A stretch of 64,000 nt of DNA, from contig NZ_PUIP01000012.1 in assembly GCF_002968015.1 (NCBI RefSeq), positions 161,762-225,761 of the forward strand. The letters are read 5' to 3'. Below are positions 1 to 7,922 of this stretch, piece after piece (positions within the stretch are counted from its first letter, which is position 1; every line of letters begins with the position of its first letter). The notes below the pieces were generated by a model. It searched no databases and was not told where the DNA came from. It saw nothing but the letters and a program-made list of their open reading frames with translations. The stretch comes from Massilia phosphatilytica (GTDB lineage Bacteria; Pseudomonadota; Gammaproteobacteria; Burkholderiales; Burkholderiaceae_D). A program made the position numbers and the translations under genes.

Positions 1-212
1 GTGTCGCCGGCAATCGTGCCGATGATCTGGCTCAACCAGGCGTCGCTGCCGACGGCGCCATCTTGCCAATAGCCGGGGAAGCTCGAATGGCCCGTATTGC
101 CCGTGATCGTCCAGTTGCTGCCGTTGGCGGAGAAGTCGCCGTTCGAGACAAGATTGGCGCTGGCGGAAGCGCTGACGGCCAGCATGGCGATGGTACAAAG
201 CAGTTTTTTCAT
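1..212 (-). CDS. Secreted protein, N-terminal part (runs off the left edge)
   Basis: Only the first 70 codons are inside the window. The start codon lies at 212-210 with GGAG about eight bases upstream. The product opens with a clear Sec signal peptide (MKKLLCTIAMLAVSASASA, then NLVSNGDFS). The mature part, rich in Asn, Gly, Ser and Trp, resembles the jelly-roll start of extracellular proteins that often end in a PEP-CTERM sorting tag. That tag, if present, would lie outside the window, so family membership is inference. A sigma-54-like promoter sits just upstream, which fits PEP-CTERM genes. Function unknown. Confidence 0.75.
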   Translation of the reverse strand, partial: MKKLLCTIAMLAVSASASANLVSNGDFSANGSNWTITGNTGHSSFPGYWQDGAVGSDAWLSQIIGTIAGD

Positions 213-249
213 GAAGCTCTCCAGGGGATTATCGTTATGAATGCTTAAA

Positions 250-265
250 AGCATCTTTCGTGCCA
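250..265 (-). promoter_or_regulatory. Sigma-54 (-24/-12) promoter candidate for the secreted protein gene
   Basis: The minus strand reads TGGCACGAAAGATGCT. This fits the sigma-54 consensus TGGCACG-RNNN-TTGCW with one mismatch, keeping the essential GG and GC at the correct spacing. The predicted start is near 240, giving a leader of about 28 bases before the ATG at 212. Sigma-54 promoters are known in front of PEP-CTERM genes under PrsK/PrsR-type control, which agrees with the gene below it. An overlapping ATGCTT-AA-AAGCAT palindrome lies at 241-254. Confidence 0.6.
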
Positions 266-331
266 GCAATATATTTCCCAGAATTTACAAGGACTTATCC
301 AAACGGAAAGTTTAATTGTAAATATGCATGT

Positions 332-356
332 AAAAAAAGCCGACACAGCGCCGGCT
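332..356 (-). terminator. Terminator-shaped hairpin on the minus strand
   Basis: AGCCG (338-342) pairs with CGGCT (352-356). On the minus strand the stem is followed by seven T residues (338-332). No minus-strand gene feeds into it, so it may stop antisense read-through or be fortuitous. It lies in the leader of the plus-strand histidine kinase gene. Confidence 0.3.
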
Positions 357-433
357 CTCCGCCGCCCCGCCGTGCGCGCCTTGTGGCGAGCCCTTGTGGC
401 ACACTGGCGTTGTCGCTCTATCCAGTATCAATC

Positions 434-2497
434 ATGCAAGAAGACAGACATCCGTCTGACGCAGGTCACGCCGCTCCGGACACGCCAGACCGCGCCGGTG
501 CCCTGATGTTCCTGAGCGGCGGCGGCGAAGTGGGCGCGATGATGCGTGTGCACGACTGGTCCACGTCGCCGCTGGGCCATCCGCGCACGTGGCCGCAGGC
601 GTTGCGCACGGTCGTCGGGCTGATGCTCAATTCGAAGTTCCCCATGTTCGTCGCGTGGGGGCAGGAACTCGCCTTCCTGTACAACGATCCTTATCGCGAC
701 ATCCTCGGCGACAAGCACCCGGCCGCGCTGGGCGGGCGGTTCCACGACATCTGGTCCGAGATCTGGCACGACATCAGCCCGCTGATCGAGCGCGCCCTGC
801 GCGGCGAGGCAACGTATGCCGACCGCCTGTACCTCGTGATGAACCGCCACGGCTACGACGAGCCGACCTGGTTCACGTTCTCGTATTCGCCCGTGCGCGA
901 CGGGAACGGGGCCATCGCCGGCATGTATTGCGCGTGCGTCGAGGTCACCGACCAGGTGCTGGCCGAGAAATACCGCAACGAGGAGAACGAACGGCTGCGC
1001 GGCCTGTTCGCGCAGGCGCCCGGGATCATGGCCGTGCTGCGCGGCCCCGAGCACGTGTTCGAGCTCACGAACCAGTCGTACATGCAGCTGGTCGGCCACC
1101 GCCCGATCGTCGGCAAGCGTGTGCGCGAGGCGCTGCCGGAAATCGTCGGCCAGGGCTTCCTCGAACTGCTCGACCGCGTGTACGCGACGGGCGAGCCGTT
1201 CGTCGGCCACGCGCTGCCCGTGCGCCTGCAGCGCGAGCCGGAAGGGCCGCTGGAAGAACGCTACATCGATTTCGTCTACCAGCCGATCCGCGACGAGAAC
1301 GGAGCCGTCGGCGGCATCTTCGTGGAAGGCAGCGACGTCACCGACCGCAAGCTCGTCGAAGATGAACTGCGCGCCGCCAACCGCCAGAAGGACCAGTTCC
1401 TCGCGATGCTGGCGCACGAGCTGCGCAATCCGCTCGCGCCCATCATGACGGCGGCCCAGTTGCTGAAACTCGGCCGGCTCGACGCCAGGAGCGTGGCCAA
1501 CGCCAGCGAGATCATCGTGCGCCAGGCCGAGCACATGACGGACCTCGTCAACGACCTGCTGGACGTCTCGCGCGTCACGCGCGGCCTCGTCACGCTGGAG
1601 AAGGAAGAACTGGACCTGAACGTGATCGTCACGGCCGCCGTCGAGCAGGTGCGGCCGCTGATCGACGCGCGCCGCCATGCGCTGACCTTGCAGCTCTCGG
1701 GCCAGCCGGCACACGTGACGGGCGACCGCACGCGCCTCGTGCAGGTCATCTCGAACATCCTCAACAACGCCGCCAAGTACACGGCGCCGGGTGGCCGCAT
1801 CGTGCTGGCCGTGACGGTGGGCGAGCAGCAGGTGAGCGTGGCCGTGCGCGACAACGGCGTCGGCATCGCGCCGGAAGTCCTGCCGTACATCTTCGACCTG
1901 TTCACCCAGGCCGAGCGCACGCCGGACCGGTCGCAGGGCGGGCTCGGGATCGGGCTGGCGCTGGTGAAAAGCCTCGTCGCCCTGCACGGCGGCACCGTGC
2001 ATGCGCATAGCGATGGGCTGGGGCAGGGCAGCGAGTTCTCGATCTGCCTGCCGTGCGCGGCGCGCTCTCCGGCGGAGGCGGAGGGCGATGGCGGCGCGGC
2101 AAGGGCGGGAACGGTCCCGGACAATGGCAACCTGCGCGTGCTGGTCGTCGACGACAATGCCGACGCGGCCCAGATGCTGGCCGCGCTGCTCGAAGTGCAG
2201 GGCCACACGGTCAGCGTCGAATATGACGCGCGCGGCGCACTGGCGCGGGCGCGCAGCGAGCATCCGGACGTCCTGCTGCTCGACATCGGCCTGCCCGACA
2301 TGGACGGCTACGAGCTGGCGCGGCGCCTGCGCGCCCAGCCCGAGAACGCGGGCGCAACCCTCGTCGCGCTGAGCGGCTACGGCCAGCACCAGGACCGCAA
2401 GGAGGCCCAGCAGGCCGGCTTCGATCATTACCTCGTCAAGCCCGCCGATCTGAACGAAGTGAACGAGGTGCTGGCCCGGGCGGAGGCGCGGCGCTGA
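434..2497 (+). CDS. Hybrid sensor histidine kinase (PAS-PAS-HisKA-HATPase-REC)
   Basis: A 687-residue soluble hybrid kinase with no membrane segment, so it probably senses a cytoplasmic signal. Two PAS domains (about residues 40-175 and 185-310) precede the phosphoacceptor box LAHELRNPL with H328. The N-box (NILNNAAKY) and G-boxes (DNGVGI, GGLGIGL) of the ATPase follow, then a receiver domain from about 565 with phospho-acceptor Asp617 and the KPAD loop. The reading frame is open back to 260, but the 58 extra residues look non-coding, so I start at the ATG at 434. A later ATG at 506 is possible. The next gene encodes a receiver very like this one's C-terminus, suggesting they form one phosphorelay. 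The signal and output are unknown. Confidence 0.9.
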   Translation: MQEDRHPSDAGHAAPDTPDRAGALMFLSGGGEVGAMMRVHDWSTSPLGHPRTWPQALRTVVGLMLNSKFPMFVAWGQELAFLYNDPYRDILGDKHPAALGGRFHDIWSEIWHDISPLIERALRGEATYADRLYLVMNRHGYDEPTWFTFSYSPVRDGNGAIAGMYCACVEVTDQVLAEKYRNEENERLRGLFAQAPGIMAVLRGPEHVFELTNQSYMQLVGHRPIVGKRVREALPEIVGQGFLELLDRVYATGEPFVGHALPVRLQREPEGPLEERYIDFVYQPIRDENGAVGGIFVEGSDVTDRKLVEDELRAANRQKDQFLAMLAHELRNPLAPIMTAAQLLKLGRLDARSVANASEIIVRQAEHMTDLVNDLLDVSRVTRGLVTLEKEELDLNVIVTAAVEQVRPLIDARRHALTLQLSGQPAHVTGDRTRLVQVISNILNNAAKYTAPGGRIVLAVTVGEQQVSVAVRDNGVGIAPEVLPYIFDLFTQAERTPDRSQGGLGIGLALVKSLVALHGGTVHAHSDGLGQGSEFSICLPCAARSPAEAEGDGGAARAGTVPDNGNLRVLVVDDNADAAQMLAALLEVQGHTVSVEYDARGALARARSEHPDVLLLDIGLPDMDGYELARRLRAQPENAGATLVALSGYGQHQDRKEAQQAGFDHYLVKPADLNEVNEVLARAEARR

Positions 2498-2551
2498 ACG
2501 TTCAAGCGTGCGCGTATTGCCGCGCAGAACGAGGAGCGCTATCCTGAGCGC

Positions 2552-3172
2552 ATGTCCCCGCGTAAGTTGCGCGCCGGGGCGGCGTATTTTCGTACCATGG
2601 TCAATGCGGGCGAATACTGGGATGAACGTATGTACGAAACGATCGAAGAGCCGCAGGTAAACAGCCTCCTCGAGCGGCATGGGGGGCAGGCCGCGACACA
2701 GGGCACGGGGCCGGGCAAGGGGAGCGCATCGGCGTCCCCGCCGCCGCATCCGGCGCCGGCACCCGCGGCGGTCGACGCCGCCGCCGGTGCCGTGGCGCAG
2801 CCGGGCGTGCGGCGGATTCTCGTCGTCGACGACAATGCCGACGCCGCCCAGACAGTGGCGATGCTGCTGGAGGTGCTGGGCCACGAGACATCCGTCGAAT
2901 ACGATCCGCTGCAGGCGCTCGCCTGCGCGCGCGATCGGTCCTTCGACGCCTTCGTCCTCGACATCGGCCTGCCGGGCATGGACGGCCACGAACTCGCGCG
3001 CCAGATCCGCGCACTGCCGCGGGCGGCCGGGGCGCTGTTCATCGCGCTCACGGGCTATGGCCAGCAGCAGGACCGCGACGCCTCGAAAGCCGCGGGGTTT
3101 CATTACCATTTCGTGAAGCCGGCCGACGTCGATGCGCTGGCGCAGGCGCTAGCGAAGGGCACGCCGACGTGA
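2552..3172 (+). CDS. Stand-alone response regulator receiver
   Basis: A protein of up to 206 residues with a single receiver domain (about residues 87-203): acidic pair VVDDNADAAQ, phospho-acceptor Asp137 in FVLDIGLPGMDG, and the KPAD loop near the end. There is no DNA-binding or enzymatic output domain. The first 85 residues are a low-complexity Ala/Pro/Gly linker after a short charged segment. The receiver closely resembles the receiver at the end of the upstream hybrid kinase (shared DDNADAAQ, LLEV-GH, DIGLP-MDG and GYGQ--DR stretches), so it probably arose by local duplication and may accept phosphate from that kinase. Starts at 2597 and 2630 are in frame; the choice is uncertain. Confidence 0.85.
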   Translation: MSPRKLRAGAAYFRTMVNAGEYWDERMYETIEEPQVNSLLERHGGQAATQGTGPGKGSASASPPPHPAPAPAAVDAAAGAVAQPGVRRILVVDDNADAAQTVAMLLEVLGHETSVEYDPLQALACARDRSFDAFVLDIGLPGMDGHELARQIRALPRAAGALFIALTGYGQQQDRDASKAAGFHYHFVKPADVDALAQALAKGTPT

Positions 3173-3259
3173 CCTGACCGCCTGTCATCTTGCCTTGCGG
3201 TCTTGTCATCATCCTGTCACTTTCATTTCTTACACTGCGAGTTGCTGAACAGTAACTGA

Positions 3260-3277
3260 GCGTGCATCCCTGCACGC
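3260..3277. repeat. Inverted repeat in the leader of the GGDEF-EAL gene
   Basis: GCGTGC (3260-3265) and GCACGC (3272-3277) form a perfect six-base stem with a six-base loop, ending 18 bases before the start codon. It could be an operator or an RNA hairpin near the ribosome binding site. No T-run follows, so it is not an intrinsic terminator. Confidence 0.4.
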
Positions 3278-3295
3278 CCTTCTGACGGAACCCGC

Positions 3296-5980
3296 ATGTC
3301 CAAGTCCAGTGCGCACACCGCCCCGCGCACCCACCGATTCCTCGCGCTGCTGTGGCCCGCGCTGGCCCTGCTCGCCTGTGCCGCCCTCTGGACCGCCACC
3401 ATCCTGCACGCCGGCGCGGAACGCCGGCGCGCCGAGGAGCAGGCGTTCAAGGAGGCCGACGCGTATGCCGAGGCCTACGAACAGTACGTCACGCGCTCGG
3501 TCGCGCAGGTCGACCAGATCACCATGCAGCTCAAGCACAGCTGGGAGCACGCGCACGACCGCAGCCTGATCGAGAACATGCGTCGCGACGGCATGTTCAC
3601 CGACGCCGCGTTCGTCAACGTGAGCGTGATCGGGTCCGATGGCGCGATCCGTTCGTCGAGCCGCATCCACGAACGCGGGTTGAATCTGGCCCGGGCCGAC
3701 TTCTTCGTCCAGCACCGCAACGCCATCTCGACCGCGCTGCGCATCGGGACACCGCCGCCGGAACTGGAAGAAGCCCGCGGCACGATCCTGTTCACCCGCC
3801 GGCTCGACACGGAGGACGACGGGTTCGACGGCGTGCTGCTGATGGCCGTCGACGCCGCGTATTTCACGTCGTTCGTCAGCTCGCCTACGCTGGGGCCGGG
3901 CAGCCTGCTGGCGCTGGTGGGCACCGACAACCTGCTCCGCGTCGAGCAGGACGCCAGCGGCAACGTGCGGTCGATGGGGGCCGTTTCTCTGCTGCCGGCG
4001 AACGCCGACCGCTGGCCGGTGGCGCGCGGCGTGCAGCTGGTCGCGGGGCAGGGCGGCTTTGCCGACGGCGAGCCGCGCGTGCTGGGCTGGCGCCGCTCCG
4101 GTGCGTATCCGCTCGTGGCCCTCGTCGCGCTGTCGCATACGGCCGTACTGGAAGCGGCCGACGCCTACTGGACGGACAGCCGCAACCACACGCTGGTGGC
4201 GACCGCCGTGCTGACCCTGCTGGCGCTGGGCGCGAGCATGCTGTCGCTGCGCGCGGCGGCGCGGGCGCGCGAGCGGGCCGAGATCCAGCGGGCCTACCGC
4301 ACGGCCACCGAAAGCGGCAACGATGGCTTCTACATGATCGGGCCGGTGCGCGACCGCAAGGGGCAGACGGTCGACTTCCGCATCGTCGACTGCAACGAGC
4401 GCGGCGCCTTTTTCTACGGCACCACGCGCGCGCAACTCGTCGGCAGCCTGATTTCCGCGGTCCACCACGGCAAGTCGTTCGACGAGCTGGTCGCCAACTA
4501 CCGTACGGCGCTGGCCGTCGGCTTCCACCAGGAAGACCGGCGCATGCCCGACAACAACCGGCTGAACATCCGCTGGGGGCACCGGCGCATCGTGCGCGTG
4601 GGCGACAACCTCGCCGTCACCTTGCAGGACATCAGCGAACGCAAGGAACACGAATCCCAGCTCGCGCGCCTGGCCAACGAGGACAGCCTGACCGGCCTGC
4701 CGAACCGCCACTGGTTCCTGAACTTCGTGCCGGTGGCGCTGGCGCGCGCCGAGGACGGCGGCCACGGCGCCGCGCTGCTGTTCATCGACCTCGACGAGTT
4801 CAAGCAGGTCAACGATACGCACGGCCACGCCGTGGGCGACCGCCTGCTCCAGCTGGCGGCCGAGCGCCTGCTGTCGCAACTGCGTCCGGGCGACAGCGTG
4901 GCGCGCTTCGGCGGCGACGAATTCGTCGTCCTGCTGAGCCCCTTCGACAGCGACCAGCAGGTGGCCATCGTCGCCACGCGCATCGTCGACGCGTTCAGCA
5001 AGCCGTTCCCGATCGCCGACGACCAGCACATGATCGGCGCCTCGGTCGGCATCGCCGTGTACCCGCGCGACGGCCTCGATGCCGCGACCCTGATCCGCCA
5101 CGGCGACATCGCCATGTACGCGGGCAAGGCCGAAGGCAAGGGCCAGTACCGCTTCTTCGATCCCGCGCAGTCGGACAGCCTCAAGACCCGCACCCAACTG
5201 CGCCAGCGCCTGCTGGAAGCGATCGACAAGCGCCAGTTCGTGCTGCACTACCAGCCGCGCGTGGACACGCGCACGGGCGAGCTCCTGAGCATGGAAGCGC
5301 TGCTGCGCTGGGAGCATCCGCAACTGGGCATGATCCGCCCGGACGAATTCATTCCGCTGGCCGAATCCAGCGGTTTGATCGTACCGATCGGCGCCATCGT
5401 GATCGACCAGGCCTGCGCCCAGCTGGCCGCCTGGCGCGCGCACGGCGCCGTGCCGGTGCCCGTGTCGATCAACGTCTCGCCCAAGCAGTTCCTGCGCGGC
5501 AGCGTGCAGCGCGAGCTCGAAGATGCGCTGCGGCGCCACGCTGTGCCGGCCGGCCTGCTCGAAGTGGAGATCACGGAGTCGGCGATGATGGGCGACCAGG
5601 CCGAGATCCTCGCCGAACTCGCCGCGATCCGCGCGCTGGGCGTCAAGCTGCACGTCGACGACTTCGGCACCGGTTACTCGTCGCTGTCGCAGCTGCAGCG
5701 CATGAAGATGGACGTGCTCAAGGTCGACCGCTCGTTCACGGCCGAACTGGGACGCTCGCGCGAAGGCACCGTGTTCTTCCAGGCCATCGTGTCGATGGCG
5801 CACGCGCTCGGGATGGAGGTCGTGGCGGAAGGCGTCGAGAACGAGGAGCAGCTGCAGATCCTGCGCGCGCTGAACTGCAACGAGGTGCAGGGCTATTTCG
5901 TCGCGCGGCCGCTGCCGGCGGCGGGCATTGCGCCGCTGCTGGCGCAGCGCTACCTGTTCAAGGAAGCCCTGGCCGCATGA
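3296..5980 (+). CDS. Membrane-bound diguanylate cyclase/phosphodiesterase (GGDEF-EAL) with Cache-like sensor and PAS
   Basis: An 894-residue c-di-GMP turnover protein. A membrane segment near residues 15-38 and another near 300-322 flank a periplasmic region of about 260 residues of Cache/CHASE type. A PAS domain (about 335-450) then leads into the GGDEF domain with an intact RFGGDEF motif (about residue 540) and an EAL domain with an intact MEALLRWEHP motif (about residue 666). Motif integrity suggests that cyclase and phosphodiesterase activities are both possible; which dominates cannot be read from sequence. The start at 3296 follows an ACGGA-type ribosome site. The gene ends head to head with the next gene, with no base between the two stop codons. 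The ligand is unknown. Confidence 0.93.
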   Translation: MSKSSAHTAPRTHRFLALLWPALALLACAALWTATILHAGAERRRAEEQAFKEADAYAEAYEQYVTRSVAQVDQITMQLKHSWEHAHDRSLIENMRRDGMFTDAAFVNVSVIGSDGAIRSSSRIHERGLNLARADFFVQHRNAISTALRIGTPPPELEEARGTILFTRRLDTEDDGFDGVLLMAVDAAYFTSFVSSPTLGPGSLLALVGTDNLLRVEQDASGNVRSMGAVSLLPANADRWPVARGVQLVAGQGGFADGEPRVLGWRRSGAYPLVALVALSHTAVLEAADAYWTDSRNHTLVATAVLTLLALGASMLSLRAAARARERAEIQRAYRTATESGNDGFYMIGPVRDRKGQTVDFRIVDCNERGAFFYGTTRAQLVGSLISAVHHGKSFDELVANYRTALAVGFHQEDRRMPDNNRLNIRWGHRRIVRVGDNLAVTLQDISERKEHESQLARLANEDSLTGLPNRHWFLNFVPVALARAEDGGHGAALLFIDLDEFKQVNDTHGHAVGDRLLQLAAERLLSQLRPGDSVARFGGDEFVVLLSPFDSDQQVAIVATRIVDAFSKPFPIADDQHMIGASVGIAVYPRDGLDAATLIRHGDIAMYAGKAEGKGQYRFFDPAQSDSLKTRTQLRQRLLEAIDKRQFVLHYQPRVDTRTGELLSMEALLRWEHPQLGMIRPDEFIPLAESSGLIVPIGAIVIDQACAQLAAWRAHGAVPVPVSINVSPKQFLRGSVQRELEDALRRHAVPAGLLEVEITESAMMGDQAEILAELAAIRALGVKLHVDDFGTGYSSLSQLQRMKMDVLKVDRSFTAELGRSREGTVFFQAIVSMAHALGMEVVAEGVENEEQLQILRALNCNEVQGYFVARPLPAAGIAPLLAQRYLFKEALAA

Positions 5981-7099
5981 TCACGCACCCAGCAGACTGC
6001 CCGTCCGCCACGCCTGCGCCCCCGCGACCTTACAGACGTGCATACCGCGCAGCAGGTGACGGTGCGCCGTGCTGGCGAACAGTACCCCCGATTGCGTCGG
6101 CCGCAAGGTCGTCGTCCTGCCGCTGACCGGGTCGACGATGTCGGCGACAGCATCGCCCGCCTGCACCTGGTCGCCCAGCTTTTTCAGGAATACCAACACG
6201 CCTGCATGCGGCGCGTGCAGGGGTTCGACGCCTTCCAGCGGCGTGGGTTCGCACAGCGGCGCCGGCAGCGGCTCGACCGGCAGGTCGACGACGCCTTCGC
6301 GCGCCAGGTATTGCAGCAGCGCGCGCGCATCCTGCTCGGCCAGGTCGTAGCGCACGTCGTTCTCGCCGCGCAGCTCGACCGTGACGCCCACGCACCCGGA
6401 CGGAATCGGGAAGCGGTCGCCGAAGTGTTCCGCAAGTTCCCACCACACGCGGCTGCAGGCTTCGTCGAAGGGCTCGCCGCCGGATTCGGTTGCCAGCAGC
6501 ACGGCGTGCGCGCCCATCAGCGCGGCCAGCGGTTTCACCCTGTCGGCCAGCGGCGTGCCCGTGTACATGTGCAGCACGGCCTCGTTGTCGCAGTGGAGGT
6601 CGAGCATGATGTCGGCGTCGATCGCCATGCCCAGCAGCGTCTTCTTGAGTTCTTCCGTCGCGTTTTTCGGCAGCCACGCGGCCACCTCGCGGCGCGCATG
6701 CTCGCGCACGAGGGCCGCGTTGGCGGCGGGGTCAGGCCCCAGCCGATCCTGCAGCGACGCCTTCAATGCCGCGGCCACGTGCCGGTACGAGCGGTTGAAA
6801 TTGGTGCCGGTGGCGAGGTCGAAGCGTCCGAACGGCGCGCCGTGGATGACTTGCGACAGCCCGATCGGATTCGCGGCCGGTACCAGGATGATCTCGCCCG
6901 TGACTTTACGTTCCGCATCCAGCCGGTCGAGCTCGCGGCGCAGGACGTGCGCGACGAGCATGGCCGGCACCTCGTCCGCGTGCAGGGAGGCCTGGATATA
7001 AACCTTCCTGCCGCTGCCAGGGGCGCCGTAGTGGAAGGACGTCAGGCGGTAGGCGGCGACGTTGTCCTCGGTGGCGATCGGGTGGGTCTGCTGGCGCAT
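5981..7099 (-). CDS. Succinylglutamate desuccinylase/aspartoacylase family protein
   Basis: A 372-residue zinc carboxypeptidase-fold deacylase of the AstE/AspA superfamily. The metal site is visible as ASLHADE (His40 and Glu43 of a H-x-x-E motif), with a later His in LDLHCDNE. The arginine-rich NFNRSYR segment fits substrate binding. The C-terminal third resembles the biotinyl-like beta-sandwich found in longer family members. The frame is open to 7126, but the ATG at 7099 has AGGAG at the right distance and is preferred. The family removes acyl groups from amino acids or related amides; the actual substrate is not evident, and the neighbours give no clue. Confidence 0.88.
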   Translation of the reverse strand: MRQQTHPIATEDNVAAYRLTSFHYGAPGSGRKVYIQASLHADEVPAMLVAHVLRRELDRLDAERKVTGEIILVPAANPIGLSQVIHGAPFGRFDLATGTNFNRSYRHVAAALKASLQDRLGPDPAANAALVREHARREVAAWLPKNATEELKKTLLGMAIDADIMLDLHCDNEAVLHMYTGTPLADRVKPLAALMGAHAVLLATESGGEPFDEACSRVWWELAEHFGDRFPIPSGCVGVTVELRGENDVRYDLAEQDARALLQYLAREGVVDLPVEPLPAPLCEPTPLEGVEPLHAPHAGVLVFLKKLGDQVQAGDAVADIVDPVSGRTTTLRPTQSGVLFASTAHRHLLRGMHVCKVAGAQAWRTGSLLGA

Positions 7100-7159
7100 G
7101 GTGGCTCCTGGTTGCAACAGATGCATTATGTCCGAGATCGGCGCCCGAAAGCGCCGGGT

Positions 7160-7165
7160 TATAAT
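7160..7165 (+). promoter_or_regulatory. Perfect -10 element (TATAAT) upstream of trmB
   Basis: TATAAT lies 35 bases before the trmB start codon, in the gap between two divergent genes. No good -35 is seen 16-18 bases upstream, so promoter strength is unclear. Confidence 0.5.
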
Positions 7166-7199
7166 AGCGCCCGTTTTTTCATCACTTCATCTCATCCCC

Positions 7200-7919
7200 A
7201 TGTCTTCCGATACGCCTACCAACGAGCAGGGCCGCGCCATGCTCTACGACCCGACCGAACGCCGCATCCGCAGTTTCGTCACCCGCGCCGGCCGCCTGTC
7301 GACCGGACAGGCGCGCGCGCTGGAAGCGTTCGGCCCGCGCTATCTGATCGAGTACCGCAAGGAGCAGTTCGACTTTCACGCACCGTTCGGCCGCACCGCG
7401 CCGCTGATTCTGGAGATCGGTTTCGGCATGGGCGACACGACGGCGCACATCGCGAAGGCGATGCCGGACAAGGATTTCATCGGCGTCGAGGTGCACACCC
7501 CGGGCGTGGGCAGCCTTTTGAAACTGGCCGGCGAACAGGACATCGGTAACCTGCGCATCATCCAGCACGATGCCGTCGAGGTGCTGAACAACATGATCGC
7601 CGATGGTTCGCTGGCGGGCGTGCACATCTTCTTCCCCGACCCGTGGCACAAGGCGCGCCACAACAAGCGCCGCCTGATCCAGCCGCCGTTCGTGCAACTG
7701 CTGTGCCAGAAGCTGGCGCAGGGCGGCTATATTCACTGCGCCACCGACTGGGAAGATTACGCCGTGCAGATGCTGGAGGTGCTCGGTGCGGAGCCGGCGC
7801 TGCAGAACACGGCCGAGGGCTATGCGGAGAAACCGTCGTACCGGCCGCTGACCAAGTTCGAGAACCGCGGCCTGAAACTGGGCCACGGCGTGTGGGACCT
7901 CGTCTTCACGAAGAAGTAA
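7200..7919 (+). CDS. trmB: tRNA (guanine-N7-)-methyltransferase
   Basis: A 239-residue SAM-dependent methyltransferase that makes m7G46 in the variable loop of tRNA. The SAM-binding motif LEIGFGMGDTT and the TrmB signature FFPDPWHKARHNKRR are intact, and the C-terminal R-PLTKFE-RG segment is typical. The frame is open upstream to 7062, but that extension overlaps the divergent promoter region; the ATG at 7200 gives normal family length. The gene is convergent with recQ, with three bases between stop codons. It is probably transcribed alone. Confidence 0.95.
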   Translation: MSSDTPTNEQGRAMLYDPTERRIRSFVTRAGRLSTGQARALEAFGPRYLIEYRKEQFDFHAPFGRTAPLILEIGFGMGDTTAHIAKAMPDKDFIGVEVHTPGVGSLLKLAGEQDIGNLRIIQHDAVEVLNNMIADGSLAGVHIFFPDPWHKARHNKRRLIQPPFVQLLCQKLAQGGYIHCATDWEDYAVQMLEVLGAEPALQNTAEGYAEKPSYRPLTKFENRGLKLGHGVWDLVFTKK

Positions 7920-7922
7920 CGA

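Noticed and set aside
428..3109. Long open frame of 893 codons on the minus strand opposite the hybrid kinase and receiver genes
   Set aside because: It is antisense to two genes with intact domains, shows no recognisable motif, and is rich in Arg, His, Ala and Gln, as expected from reverse-strand reading of high-G+C codons.
3230..5803. Minus-strand open frame of 857 codons opposite the GGDEF-EAL gene
   Set aside because: Composition artefact of the opposite strand; no start context, no domain.
6725..6745. GGGGTCAGGCCCC, similar to the palindrome after tolC
   Set aside because: Lies inside the deacylase coding region and is imperfect, so it is taken as coding sequence.
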